Source: Megasphaera sp. AM44-1BH
GTDB lineage: Bacteria > Bacillota > Negativicutes > Veillonellales > Megasphaeraceae
Assembly (NCBI RefSeq): GCF_003467125.1
Contig: NZ_QSFA01000011.1
Coordinates: 1 to 64,000, forward strand
Direction of reading: 5' to 3'
Length of the DNA: 64,000 bases
Part shown: positions 6,972 through 14,654 of the stretch, piece after piece
Position numbering within the stretch: the first letter of the stretch is position 1
How the letters are laid out: each line of letters starts with the position of its first letter
Notes under the pieces: generated by a model
What the model saw: the letters and a program-made list of their open reading frames with translations, nothing else
Database searches by the model: none
What the model was told of the DNA's origin: nothing
Made by a program: the position numbers and the translations under genes

Positions 6972-7015
6972 ATCGTGCGATAATCGTGCGATAATCGTGC
7001 GAAAATTGTGTGTTT
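6972..7015. repeat. Second cluster of the 11-bp repeats
   Basis: Units begin at 6972, 6983 and 6994 (ATCGTGCGATA twice, then ATCGTGCGAAA), with a degenerate fourth at 7005. They have the same orientation and period as the cluster at 6861, and the gap of 67 bases between clusters contains no repeat. Confidence 0.75.
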
Positions 7016-7048
7016 CATCATGGTCTTTTTCTTTCTGTATTACCTTTC

Positions 7049-7666
7049 TTAAAGTTTCCCTCGCAGCTCAACGACTCTGCCGAGGATACGGACGGGAAGG
7101 TTTTTTATTTCTTTGTTTGAGTAAAAGTGTGGCTCGTAAACAGATGTATTTGTTGCAATCAGTGTGATACCTTCTTCCTGTTTTTTCACACGTTTGACCG
7201 TGGCTTCGTTACCATTTACCAGGACAATGGCGACGTCCCCGGATTCTACGTCTTCCTGTTTGCGGACAATGACAACATCGCCTTCCATCATCCTCGGTTC
7301 CATCGAATGGCCACGGATTTTTAATGCAAAAAACTCTCCTGTTGCGGCAAGTTCAGGGGTGATTTCTTCGTAGTCAAGTATTTCCTCCACGGCTTCGATA
7401 GGGATGCCTGCCACGACGCGGCCCAGCACCGGGATGCGGATGCCGCGGCCTTTTGGAGATGCTGTTTTTGTCGATGGGAGTAAATTCTCTAATGGGGTAT
7501 TTGTTGCAGTAGCTATTAATTGCAGAGTGGAAACACTAGGGTTATACCTATTTTTTTCTATATCACCAATATAAGAACGAGAAAGATCAGTCTTTTTAGC
7601 CAGCTCTAATTGTGTCAGTCCAGCTGATTTTCTTGCATCTTTAATTCGTTCGCCGATACTTTTCAT
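7049..7666 (-). CDS. CI-like repressor with S24 self-cleavage domain
   Basis: This 205-residue lysogeny repressor has an XRE helix-turn-helix at residues about 5-60 (GLTQLELAKKTDLSRSYIGDIE) and a LexA/S24 peptidase domain at about 78-200. The cleavage site is Ala86-Gly87 (GRVVAGIP), with nucleophile Ser121 (RGHSMEP) and general base Lys158 (ATVKRVKK). All parts needed for RecA-stimulated self-cleavage are visible, so SOS induction is likely. It is divergent from the Cro-like gene at 7806 across a 139-base region containing the operator repeats. Confidence 0.95.
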   Translation of the reverse strand: MKSIGERIKDARKSAGLTQLELAKKTDLSRSYIGDIEKNRYNPSVSTLQLIATATNTPLENLLPSTKTASPKGRGIRIPVLGRVVAGIPIEAVEEILDYEEITPELAATGEFFALKIRGHSMEPRMMEGDVVIVRKQEDVESGDVAIVLVNGNEATVKRVKKQEEGITLIATNTSVYEPHFYSNKEIKNLPVRILGRVVELRGKL

Positions 7667-7696
7667 GGGAAATCCCTCCGTATTTCTTTTTGTGCG

Positions 7697-7773
7697 GTTT
7701 TTCCGTCCTTAAATGATATTATAATATAAATATGACGGAAATACTATACACTTATTTTGCAAGACGGAAATAC
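7697..7773. promoter_or_regulatory. Immunity switch region with GACGGAAATAC operators
   Basis: GACGGAAATAC occurs at 7734-7744 and 7763-7773 on the plus strand, and a variant (GACGGAAAAAC) at 7697-7707 on the minus strand. A TATAAT core at 7718-7725 reads as a -10 element on both strands and lies between the sites. This is the expected layout for CI/Cro competition. A further copy lies at 8001. Confidence 0.65.
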
Positions 7774-7805
7774 AAGTATTTTTAAGAAAGCAGGAGGTGA
7801 TACAA

Positions 7806-8021
7806 GTGAATAAGATTGGAGATGTACTAAAATCCGCTCGTGAAAAAGCTGGATTGACTCAAATGGAACTATCTAATAAAGTCGGTGTTTCGCGTGCGTA
7901 TTATGCAGACGTTGAAAGAGGCCGATACACCCCTAGTTTGAAAGTATTATCACGATTGGCCGATATTTTAGGAATCGACCTTAATTTTTTAAAATTAGAT
8001 GACGGAAATACAAGTAATTAA
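7806..8021 (+). CDS. Cro-like XRE regulator
   Basis: A 71-residue single-domain HTH protein (VLKSAREKAGLTQMELSNK...). GTG 7806 is preferred over GTG 7797 because the latter lies inside the AGGAGGTG ribosome site (7792-7799). It is the first rightward gene, divergent from the S24 repressor. Its helix-turn-helix resembles that of the repressor (residues SRAYYADVERGRYTPS versus SRSYIGDIEKNRYNPS), so both should read the same operators. The last codons contain a further operator copy. Confidence 0.85.
   Translation: MNKIGDVLKSAREKAGLTQMELSNKVGVSRAYYADVERGRYTPSLKVLSRLADILGIDLNFLKLDDGNTSN
8001..8016. promoter_or_regulatory. Downstream operator copy at the end of the cro-like gene
   Basis: Sixteen bases, GACGGAAATACAAGTA, are identical to 7763-7778. 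Its position 240 bases past the main cluster, between the cro-like gene and the early operon, suggests either looping or control of a second promoter. Confidence 0.6.
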
Positions 8022-8078
8022 GGAGGCTGCATATGCCACTCTCTGATTCTATTGTACCGAGAAAGGAGGGAAACAAAC

Positions 8079-8573
8079 ATGTCAGGAATTGCGACGAAAG
8101 CAGCCAACTCCGTATTCTACAAGGCACGGATGGAGGCAAAGGAAGAAAATGAGATGCTCAGCAGCCGTGAAGGCGCGGCCGAAGTCCTCGGTATCGACCG
8201 GACCCGGCTGGCCCGCATCGAATTGGGAACTCTGACACCATACCCGGAAGAAGCCGTATTGATGGCCGACGCATACAACGCGCCGAACCTGATGAACCAC
8301 TTCTGCACGGCGGAATGTCCAATCGGTAAACGCATCATGATGCAGGCCGACCTGGAACAGCTGGATAAGATGGCCATAGACATACTGACCGCAGTCCACG
8401 GAGTCGCCAACGTCAGCGACGCAGTACTGACCATCGTCGCCGACGGCAGAGTCAGCGGCGAAGAAATGGCCGAACTGCAGAAGGTGTTGCAAAATATGCA
8501 ACAAGTGGCCAAAGCGGCGTCAGAGTTGCAGATCTATATCTCCAAAGCGAAAGGAGGCGTAAGAAAATTATGA
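8079..8573 (+). CDS. XRE-type early regulator with helical C-terminus
   Basis: The 164-residue protein starts at ATG 8079 (MSGIATKAANSVF) after AAAGGAGGG. Residues about 22-55 form an HTH (REGAAEVLGIDRTRLARIE). Residues about 75-85 hold a small Cys pair (CTAECP). The C-terminal 70 residues are predicted helical and coiled-coil-like (ELQKVLQNMQQVAKAASELQ). Related proteins are common second genes of Firmicutes phage early operons; no biochemical role is known to me. The stop overlaps the next start (ATGA). Confidence 0.7.
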   Translation: MSGIATKAANSVFYKARMEAKEENEMLSSREGAAEVLGIDRTRLARIELGTLTPYPEEAVLMADAYNAPNLMNHFCTAECPIGKRIMMQADLEQLDKMAIDILTAVHGVANVSDAVLTIVADGRVSGEEMAELQKVLQNMQQVAKAASELQIYISKAKGGVRKL

Positions 8574-8770
8574 TTTTGAATGCAAACGATGTCATCAAAC
8601 AGTATTTTACTGGGGCAGATGGCAAGCCGATGTTCTCCCGGGACATGATTTACCGCATGGCCAGGAGAAAAGAAATCCCGTCTATGAAAATCGGGCGCCG
8701 TGTTTTGTTCAGTGATAAAGCGATGGATCAATGGATAGCTGAGCAAAATGAATTACCTATTCCGGAATAG
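8570..8770 (+). CDS. Excisionase-type helix-turn-helix protein
   Basis: The 66-residue basic protein has the MerR/excisionase pattern: FSRDMIYRMARRKEIPSMKIGRRVLFS, then W. This fold is used by phage excisionases and by AlpA-like activators. It begins four bases inside the preceding gene behind AAGGAGG. An excisionase role is possible, but two further HTH genes nearby (9329 and 2608) make the assignment uncertain. Confidence 0.65.
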   Translation: MILNANDVIKQYFTGADGKPMFSRDMIYRMARRKEIPSMKIGRRVLFSDKAMDQWIAEQNELPIPE

Positions 8771-8784
8771 AAGGAGGCACGTAA

Positions 8785-8964
8785 ATGACGGACAAGGAAA
8801 AGAGGCCATGCGAAGACATGGAACAGAAGAAACTTGACATAAAAGCTTTTTTACATGTGAAAAAAGGGCAACCATTGCCTGATTGCCCTTTCAGATTAAA
8901 AGTAACCGGTAAAACAAATGTTGATGTGATTGTTGGGGACGAAGCTGTTACAAAGAAAGCTTAG
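8785..8964 (+). CDS. Hypothetical 59-residue early protein
   Basis: ATG 8785 follows AAGGAGG at proper spacing. The product is charged (MTDKEKRPCEDMEQKK...) with two Cys and a beta-rich second half (FRLKVTGKTNVDVIVG). No family recognised. Its last 17 bases overlap the end of the opposite-strand gene at 8948, so the two transcripts converge. Confidence 0.55.
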   Translation: MTDKEKRPCEDMEQKKLDIKAFLHVKKGQPLPDCPFRLKVTGKTNVDVIVGDEAVTKKA

Positions 8965-9271
8965 AAGAAAGATAATCATTCGTTGCCTGTTTAAGCATAT
9001 CATCCCATGAATCGAAATCGGTAGCGTGTGAAACAAATTGGTCCCATACGTCATCAGGAATAGCTTCAAAATCTTCTTGTGAATCTACTACAAAGTTTCC
9101 GGCTTTTAAGAATTCATCAAAAGAAGAACAATCAGTATGCTTTTCCATAAAAGTTTTTGTGAACAACTTATCAAAGCTGATTGTGTGGGTACCTTCAAGA
9201 TCGTGTACATTCTTTTCTAGACCCTTTAATGAATCTATCAACTCATCAAAACCATTAATGTTTGTACTCAT
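8948..9271 (-). CDS. Acidic protein on the opposite strand of the early operon
   Basis: The 107-residue product is strongly acidic (about 24 Asp+Glu against 11 Lys+Arg). It contains the repeating theme SFDELFTKTF / SFDEFLKAG / FDSWDDML. ATG 9271 is chosen for its GGGAGGTG. No known domain is recognised. It is the only leftward gene in the early region and must have its own promoter, probably in 9272-9328. A compact acidic moron here could be an anti-defence or DNA-mimic protein, which is speculation based on composition and placement only. Confidence 0.6.
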   Translation of the reverse strand: MSTNINGFDELIDSLKGLEKNVHDLEGTHTISFDKLFTKTFMEKHTDCSSFDEFLKAGNFVVDSQEDFEAIPDDVWDQFVSHATDFDSWDDMLKQATNDYLSSKLSL

Positions 9272-9328
9272 AATACTCACCTCCCTTCATGGCCATTATA
9301 CCAGACCGGGAGGAGAAAGGAGGAAATC

Positions 9329-9547
9329 ATGGATCATGACATTTACAAGGGATTGCCCCCAATTTTAATGGCAAAGGACGTGTCCGAATTCTTAAGGATT
9401 GGCATGAATCAGGCCTACGAGATCATCAATGAAATCGGGTTCAGGCATGGGCGCACAGTCCGGTGTACAAAAAATCAATTAGTTGGCTTCGTGGAAGGAG
9501 GCGGAAGAAATGAAGACGGAACTACAAGAACCGCGGCCATGGATTAA
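9329..9547 (+). CDS. Small helix-turn-helix (AlpA/excisionase-like) protein
   Basis: The product has 72 residues with ATG 9329 behind AAAGGAGG. Residues about 14-40 (MAKDVSEFLRIGMNQAYEIINEIGF) resemble the DNA-recognition helix pair of excisionase-type proteins, followed by RHGRTVRCTKNQLVGFV. It is the best alternative candidate for excisionase. Its 3' end overlaps the next gene in a different frame. Confidence 0.6.
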   Translation: MDHDIYKGLPPILMAKDVSEFLRIGMNQAYEIINEIGFRHGRTVRCTKNQLVGFVEGGGRNEDGTTRTAAMD

Positions 9548-9743
9548 TTCCCGGCATCAGGCACACGTAGACGAAGAAATACAGACCGAACCGGATATCA
9601 GCATGGAGGCCTGGGATGAGATATTCAGGCTGCAGCGTCAGGCAGACAATGCCATGGCAGGATGCCTGTTCCTGGCCGGTATCATCGTCATGACATTCAT
9701 GATTGCCTATATCATGTTTGTGAACGGCCTGATTGTACATTAA
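9510..9743 (+). CDS. Small membrane protein of the early region
   Basis: The product has 77 residues. ATG 9510 is chosen because GGAGGCGG precedes it. The N-terminal 45 residues are hydrophilic and the C-terminus has one clear transmembrane helix (about 50-72, LFLAGIIVMTFMIAYIMFV). No family recognised. A role in superinfection exclusion is conceivable for a phage inner-membrane protein, but nothing in the sequence demonstrates it. Confidence 0.6.
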   Translation: MKTELQEPRPWINSRHQAHVDEEIQTEPDISMEAWDEIFRLQRQADNAMAGCLFLAGIIVMTFMIAYIMFVNGLIVH

Positions 9744-9821
9744 AAAAGCCGCTTACCTGTTGGCGCAGGCAAACGGCACATACAAAATAACTCACGTATA
9801 TTATAGCAGGAGGAACTCAAA

Positions 9822-10769
9822 ATGTCATTATCAAGATGCGAATTAGTTTTATCCGTAAAAGATGCAGAACGAGACCACAACAGATGGCTGGAACTTCGCA
9901 ACATGGGCATCGGAGGCAGTGATGCATCGGTCATCGTTGGCGATAACCCTTGGAAAAGCCCATACGCGTTATGGCTCGAAAAGACGGGTCAGCTGGTGCC
10001 GGAAGACATCAGCGACAAAGAACCGGTTTACTGGGGCACGACGCTCGAAGACGTCGTAGCAAAGGAATTTACCAAGCGGTCCGGGAAACGGGTACGCCGC
10101 TGCGGCACTATGCAGAGTGTGGAAAATTCATGGATGCTGGCGAACGTAGACCGCCTGGTCATCGGGGAAGAGGCGGGGCTGGAATGCAAGACAGCTAATT
10201 CCTTCAGTATAAAAGAATGGGAAGATGATGGACTTCCGGATCCATACTATTGGCAATGTCAGCATTACATGATGGTAACCGGCCTTCCGGTCTGGTACAT
10301 CGCCGTTCTCATCGGCGGACAGCATTACGACTATAAGTGTATTCCAAGGAACGATGAAGATATTACCTACTTGTTCCAGAAAGAATATGATTTTTGGAAA
10401 CGCGTAAAATCTATGACGCCGCCGCCCATTGATGGAAGTGCATCTACGACAGAGGCACTGAAAGAGCAGTACCCCGGCGGGCAAACGGATCCGGTAGATC
10501 TTCCAGAGGAAGCAGCGGATGCATTATCTATCATTGATAATGCCAAGGAAGAAAAGAAGCGACTTGATGGCATAATCACGACACAGGAGAACATCATTAA
10601 GTGCATCATGGGAGACGATGAAATCGCCACTATAGGCGAACGGAAGATTACATGGAAGCGCCAGAAAGGACGCATCACGGTCGATACGAAAAAATTAAAG
10701 AAGGAATTTCCCGACGCCTACGAAGCCTGCATGAAACAGAGCAAGCCGACACGGATATTCCGGGTATAA
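9822..10769 (+). CDS. YqaJ-family viral recombinase exonuclease
   Basis: This 315-residue lambda-exonuclease-like nuclease resects double-stranded ends for RecT-mediated annealing. It has GIGGSDAS at residues 29-36, Asp110 (LANVDRL) and the E-x-K motif Glu121/Lys123 (GLECKTA), the PD-(D/E)xK active site. QCQHYMMVTG, typical of YqaJ, follows. The C-terminal third is helical and charged. ATG 9822 follows AGGAGG. RecT is encoded next, 19 bases downstream, forming the usual two-gene recombination module. Confidence 0.93.
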   Translation: MSLSRCELVLSVKDAERDHNRWLELRNMGIGGSDASVIVGDNPWKSPYALWLEKTGQLVPEDISDKEPVYWGTTLEDVVAKEFTKRSGKRVRRCGTMQSVENSWMLANVDRLVIGEEAGLECKTANSFSIKEWEDDGLPDPYYWQCQHYMMVTGLPVWYIAVLIGGQHYDYKCIPRNDEDITYLFQKEYDFWKRVKSMTPPPIDGSASTTEALKEQYPGGQTDPVDLPEEAADALSIIDNAKEEKKRLDGIITTQENIIKCIMGDDEIATIGERKITWKRQKGRITVDTKKLKKEFPDAYEACMKQSKPTRIFRV

Positions 10770-10788
10770 CTAGAGAGGAGAAAAAAGA

Positions 10789-11670
10789 ATGGCAACTACT
10801 AAAGGAGGACTGGCCACATCCAAGAAAGTGGCCCCGGCGGCAGCATCGCCGATGAAGAACATGCAGGATCTGATTATTTCCATGAAAGGGCAGATTGAAG
10901 CGGCTCTTCCATCAGTCATCACGGGAGAACGGTTCGCGCGTATGGTCCTTACGGCCATGAGCAATACGCCGCAACTGGCATCCTGCACGCCTAAGAGCTT
11001 CTTAGGGGCCATGATGCAGGCGGCTCAGCTCGGACTTGAACCGAACACGCCACTGGGGGAAGCCTACCTCATCCCGTTCCGGAACCATGGAACGCTCGAA
11101 TGCCAGTTCCAGGTGGGATATAAGGGGATGATTTCCCTGGCTCATCGCAGCGGCCTGTATGTACAGGCTCATGAGGTACACGAAAACGACGAATTCGACG
11201 TTGAATACGGCTTAGATCCGAAACTGGTCCATAAGCCTGTATTCAAGGACCGGGGGAATGTCGTAGCTTACTACGGCATGTGGAAAGACAAAGACGGGAA
11301 TTTCGGATTCGAGGTCATGAGCCGGGAAGATATCGAAGCCCATGCCAGGAAATACAGCCAGAGTTACGGCAAAGGATTCTCACCATGGAAAACGAATTTC
11401 GACGAGATGGCCAAGAAGACCGTCATCAAAAAGGCGCTGAAATACGCACCGCTGACTACGGAGTTCATCCGCGGTGTAACAGCCGACGGGACCATCAAGA
11501 CCGAACTCAGCAAGGATATGGTCGATGTCCGGGACGAAACAAATTACACCGACATCGAGGCCGAACCGGTCCCGGATAACGTAGATTCGAAGACAGGGGA
11601 AGTACATGATACACATCTGAATCATGAAACGGAAGATGACCGGATTTTAGAAGAATCATTAAATATGTGA
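10789..11670 (+). CDS. recT: RecT-family single-strand annealing protein
   Basis: The 293-residue product has the RecT/Bet-like core: RFARMVLTAMSNTPQLASC, FLGAMMQAAQLGLEPNT, AYLIPF, and later QVGYKGMISLAHRSG. It anneals complementary single strands exposed by the upstream exonuclease. The acidic C-terminal tail is variable. ATG 10789 follows GAGAGGAG. A 10-bp GC hairpin lies directly downstream (11684-11710). Confidence 0.95.
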   Translation: MATTKGGLATSKKVAPAAASPMKNMQDLIISMKGQIEAALPSVITGERFARMVLTAMSNTPQLASCTPKSFLGAMMQAAQLGLEPNTPLGEAYLIPFRNHGTLECQFQVGYKGMISLAHRSGLYVQAHEVHENDEFDVEYGLDPKLVHKPVFKDRGNVVAYYGMWKDKDGNFGFEVMSREDIEAHARKYSQSYGKGFSPWKTNFDEMAKKTVIKKALKYAPLTTEFIRGVTADGTIKTELSKDMVDVRDETNYTDIEAEPVPDNVDSKTGEVHDTHLNHETEDDRILEESLNM

Positions 11671-11683
11671 GACAAGGTAATAA

Positions 11684-11710
11684 CCGGGGATGCCTAAAAA
11701 GCGTCCCCGG
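11684..11710 (+). other. Intercistronic hairpin after recT
   Basis: CCGGGGATGC (11684-11693) pairs with GCGTCCCCGG (11701-11710), with one T-G wobble, around CTAAAAA. There is no T-run, so it is more likely an mRNA-stability or processing element than a terminator. Confidence 0.45.
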
Positions 11711-11740
11711 CATCATGGCCAAAGGAGGGGCACACATACA

Positions 11741-12328
11741 ATGACGAATAAAGAGGAATTCATCAAGCTTGCAAAGACTCATATAAAGCGGCCAGGCATC
11801 GATTATCTTTTGAGGACGATGGCTGCCCATGATTTTTTTACCGCCCCGGCTTCGACACGGTTCCACGGATCGTATGAAGGCGGCTTGGTAGAACACAGTC
11901 TCAATGTATATGACGAACTTAACCGACTGATTAATTATTACATGATGCCGGAATATACATCGGAAACAATTGCCATCGTTTCCTTGTTCCATGATTTGTG
12001 CAAGATGGATTATTACAAGATTGATTACCGCAACCGCAAGAACGAACAAGGAAAATGGGAACGGGTACCATACTATACCTGCGATGACCAGTTCCCTCTG
12101 GGGCATGGCGAAAAATCGGTCATGATTCTGCAGCAGTATATCAACCTTACGATGACAGAAATCATGGCCATCAACTGGCATATGGGCTTCTCGGATATCC
12201 GGACCCATGAATTTTCTGGTATTAACGCGATCGGCGGCGCTATGGAAAAGTACCCGCTGGTCGTATTGATGCATATGGCCGATTTGGCTGCTACGTATTT
12301 TGACGAAGGGAGACCTGAACAACAATGA
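11741..12328 (+). CDS. HD-domain phosphohydrolase
   Basis: The 195-residue protein has an HD superfamily metal site: His52 (GLVEHSLN), the His84-Asp85 pair (LFHDLCK), a further His in LGHGEKS and Asp in HMADLA. Such phage HD proteins lie near recombination genes and may act on nucleotides or nucleic acids; the substrate is unknown. ATG 11741 (MTNKEEF) follows AAAGGAGGGG; an upstream in-frame ATG at 11690 falls in the hairpin. The next start overlaps the stop. Confidence 0.85.
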   Translation: MTNKEEFIKLAKTHIKRPGIDYLLRTMAAHDFFTAPASTRFHGSYEGGLVEHSLNVYDELNRLINYYMMPEYTSETIAIVSLFHDLCKMDYYKIDYRNRKNEQGKWERVPYYTCDDQFPLGHGEKSVMILQQYINLTMTEIMAINWHMGFSDIRTHEFSGINAIGGAMEKYPLVVLMHMADLAATYFDEGRPEQQ

Positions 12329-12882
12329 AACAGCTCAACAAGATTAAGATCGTAGGAGATAAGGAAAAAATCAATCTTTTGTTTACGGATTATACCGACG
12401 GTTCGCACATGCTGACTCATGAGATAACGGGTGACGAACTGGCCCAGCCGGAGTTATATACGGCGATGGATGCCCTGAACCGGCACGTATTACAGATTCT
12501 TGACCTTCCCGATTCGTTCATCAACCGGATTCATCCTTATTCCGTAAGTTTCCGCCGGAACGGAAAGGACGGTGACCAGATGGCAGCGGTTATCAGTGCA
12601 AAATTCGATGTACCTGCAGGCGAAACTCAGATTGCCATCAATACGCCGGTGAAGAAATATCCGGAAGACGAAGTTGATAACCAAGACCCGGTGCATTTCT
12701 TCACTCCAGATGCAGTAAAGGCCCTGAACGAACTGGAATCCCAGGCAATGGCCTATATCAACGGAAAGCGTGCCCAGATGAGTTTATTCGAAGGGCAGGA
12801 CGACGAAGATGAAGAGCCTGAAACAGAAGCACGGGAAGCTGACGAAAACGATTCTATCATTCCATTCAGCGCTTCCATCTAA
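12325..12882 (+). CDS. Unknown early protein with SSB-like acidic tail
   Basis: The 185-residue product has a beta-rich first two thirds with no domain that I can name. A very acidic linker (about 150-178: DDEDEEPETEAREADEND) then leads to the C-terminal peptide SIIPFSASI. The acidic run followed by I-P-F recalls the C-terminal docking peptide of bacterial SSB, although four residues extend past the Phe. Position after exonuclease, RecT and HD genes supports a DNA-recombination role. It is translationally coupled to the HD gene (overlap of 4 bases). Confidence 0.5.
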   Translation: MKQLNKIKIVGDKEKINLLFTDYTDGSHMLTHEITGDELAQPELYTAMDALNRHVLQILDLPDSFINRIHPYSVSFRRNGKDGDQMAAVISAKFDVPAGETQIAINTPVKKYPEDEVDNQDPVHFFTPDAVKALNELESQAMAYINGKRAQMSLFEGQDDEDEEPETEAREADENDSIIPFSASI

Positions 12883-12924
12883 GATTTACCGTACGATGTA
12901 ACAGCATGACGGGAGAGAATCCAT

Positions 12925-12978
12925 ATGAAAAAAGGACTGGATTATTTCTCCTTTGATGTCGATTCGCTTGACCTGTAA
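12925..12978 (+). pseudogene. 17-residue truncated duplicate of the following replication protein's N-terminus
   Basis: ATG 12925 follows GGGAGAG. The peptide MKKGLDYFSFDVDSLDL matches the start of the next gene product (TKQGLDYFPLDVGFLQN) and then stops at TAA 12976. It reads as the stub of a second DUF4373-type gene deleted to its first exon-sized piece, or a recombination scar. It might still act as a translated leader. Confidence 0.55.
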
Positions 12979-13035
12979 TGGAATGTGGGAAGCGGACGCG
13001 GTTCCGTTTCCCCATCCTGCAAGGGAGGTGATGCG

Positions 13036-13800
13036 ATGGCCAGGCCGACGAAACAGGGACTTGATTATTTTCCCCTGGATGTCGGGTTTTTGCAGAACGT
13101 GAAAGTAAGACGAATAATGAGAGCGTGCGGAATACAGTCTATCCCGGTGCTAATCAGCCTGCTGGCTAATACCTATTGTGATGAGGGGTATTTCCTACGG
13201 TGGGACAGTGATATGCCTTTTCTGATTGCCGACGAGCTTGGGGTCAGCGAGGGCGCAGTTACCGCGGTTGTCGATAAGGCGACGCAGGTAGACTTCTTTA
13301 ACGCCAATATGTATCAAAAATACGGCGTGCTGACGTCGGATGGGATTCAAAAGCGATTTTTTGAAGCAACAGCCCGCAGAACGTCAGTCCGTTACGACGC
13401 GAGATTTCTGCTCATAAACGTTTCTGACTACAAAAACCTAGTTAATGTATACAAAAACTCGATTAATGATGACAGTAATGAACAAAGTAAAGTAAAGGAA
13501 AGTAAAGTAAAGAAAAGTAGTAGTACGGGCGGCGACGGACTGACAGACGTCATCAATGCCTATCGGAAAAACATCTATCCTATGCCGGGTGAAATGGATC
13601 TTGAAAAACTCAAGGCCATGACGGCAGACTTTGGCAGTGACATTGTCGTGAAGGCAATCAACAGGGCTGTAGTCAGGAATAAACGAAACCTGGCATACGT
13701 GCATGGCATATTGAAACGCTGGCAGGCTAACGGATATGACGAGGAAGATGCCAGGAAGCATGACCCACTGGAAGAGCAGTACGACAAGATTCCTTTTTAG
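13036..13800 (+). CDS. DUF4373/DnaD-like replication initiation protein
   Basis: The 254-residue product has a winged-helix DUF4373 (Lin1244/Lin1753-type) domain in residues about 5-130 (GLDYFPLDVGF, then SIPVLISLLANTYCDEGYF). A short Lys/Ser linker follows (SKVKESKVKKSSS), then a DnaD C-terminal domain about 165-240 (INAYRKNIYPMPGE...YVHGILKRW). It should bind the phage origin and recruit the loader encoded next. ATG 13036 follows GGGAGGTG. The 3' end abuts the ribosome site of the loader gene. Confidence 0.85.
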   Translation: MARPTKQGLDYFPLDVGFLQNVKVRRIMRACGIQSIPVLISLLANTYCDEGYFLRWDSDMPFLIADELGVSEGAVTAVVDKATQVDFFNANMYQKYGVLTSDGIQKRFFEATARRTSVRYDARFLLINVSDYKNLVNVYKNSINDDSNEQSKVKESKVKKSSSTGGDGLTDVINAYRKNIYPMPGEMDLEKLKAMTADFGSDIVVKAINRAVVRNKRNLAYVHGILKRWQANGYDEEDARKHDPLEEQYDKIPF

Positions 13801-13812
13801 GAGGGAAACAAC

Positions 13813-14634
13813 ATGGAAAACGTATCAAACGTGCTGACAGATACGCAGCGTAGAATAAAGGCAAAAATTGAGCGGGCCAGGATGATGGCCTATACCAGGG
13901 AGACAGCCGCACCAGAATTGGCTACACCTCCCGATGGAATCCAGTGCAACCGCTGCGGCAATACAGGATGGATCTATCAGATCAGTGACGACGGATACGA
14001 AAGCGTGACGGCCTGCCCGGACTGCTATGAACGGCGTCAGGTAGTGCGGCGGCTCAAACAGAGCGGTATCAGCCCGCAGGATTATGCACGGTTCACACTG
14101 GATACATTTGATGCATATAAGACGCCGGACAGTGCAAAGATGAAGACACTGGCCGTGCGGTATCTGAAAGAGCATGTGACGGACGGCCCGGGATTCGGGA
14201 TATTCGGAAGCAGTGGCATGGGAAAGACCCATCTCTGCATTGCCGTCTGCCAGGAACTCACACGGCGGTACCATGAGCCACACTATTATTTCAGCTACCG
14301 GGCAGAAATGCCCATGCTGGTGAAATCGGCGAAAAGCTTCCAGGACGACTATGAAGCATCCATGCATAAATGGAAGACCTGCCAGAACCTGTATATCGAC
14401 GATGTTTTCAAGCTGTCGGATACAGGGAACGGGAAACTGGATGCACAGGAATTGAGAGTGTTCTTCGACCTGATTAATGCCAGGTACCTGAATCATAAGA
14501 CGACGCTCTTTTCGAGCGAATATACCGTGAATGAGATGGCAAGGATTGATGGTGCACTGGGAAGCAGGGTGTACGAAATGATCAAGCCATATGGATTATC
14601 TGTAAATGGCCCAAATCAACGGCTGATAGGGTAG
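13813..14634 (+). CDS. DnaC-type helicase loader ATPase
   Basis: The 273-residue AAA+ protein starts with a zinc-binding region: Cys45/Cys48 (CNRCG) and Cys68/Cys71 (CPDC). It then has Walker A at 132-139 (GSSGMGKT) and Walker B (LYIDDVFK). It resembles phage DnaC/IstB-like loaders that place the host replicative helicase at the phage origin. Order after a DnaD-like protein is the usual Firmicutes phage replication module. ATG 13813 follows AGGAGGG. Confidence 0.92.
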   Translation: MENVSNVLTDTQRRIKAKIERARMMAYTRETAAPELATPPDGIQCNRCGNTGWIYQISDDGYESVTACPDCYERRQVVRRLKQSGISPQDYARFTLDTFDAYKTPDSAKMKTLAVRYLKEHVTDGPGFGIFGSSGMGKTHLCIAVCQELTRRYHEPHYYFSYRAEMPMLVKSAKSFQDDYEASMHKWKTCQNLYIDDVFKLSDTGNGKLDAQELRVFFDLINARYLNHKTTLFSSEYTVNEMARIDGALGSRVYEMIKPYGLSVNGPNQRLIG

Positions 14635-14654
14635 CGCTGAAGGAGGATGATCAT

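Noticed and set aside
6861..7015. Possible CRISPR array
   Set aside because: The units are only 11 bp and directly adjacent without spacers, and no cas gene is present.
6809..7021. Minus-strand 70-codon frame with repeated FARFSHDFRT-like residues
   Set aside because: It is the translation of the two 11-bp DNA repeat clusters, has no ribosome site, and its repeated residues are explained by the DNA repeat alone.
8033..8152. 39-codon frame with a good ribosome site overlapping the HTH gene at 8079
   Set aside because: Most of it lies inside the better supported gene in another frame, and the product has low complexity. The ribosome site may be a remnant.
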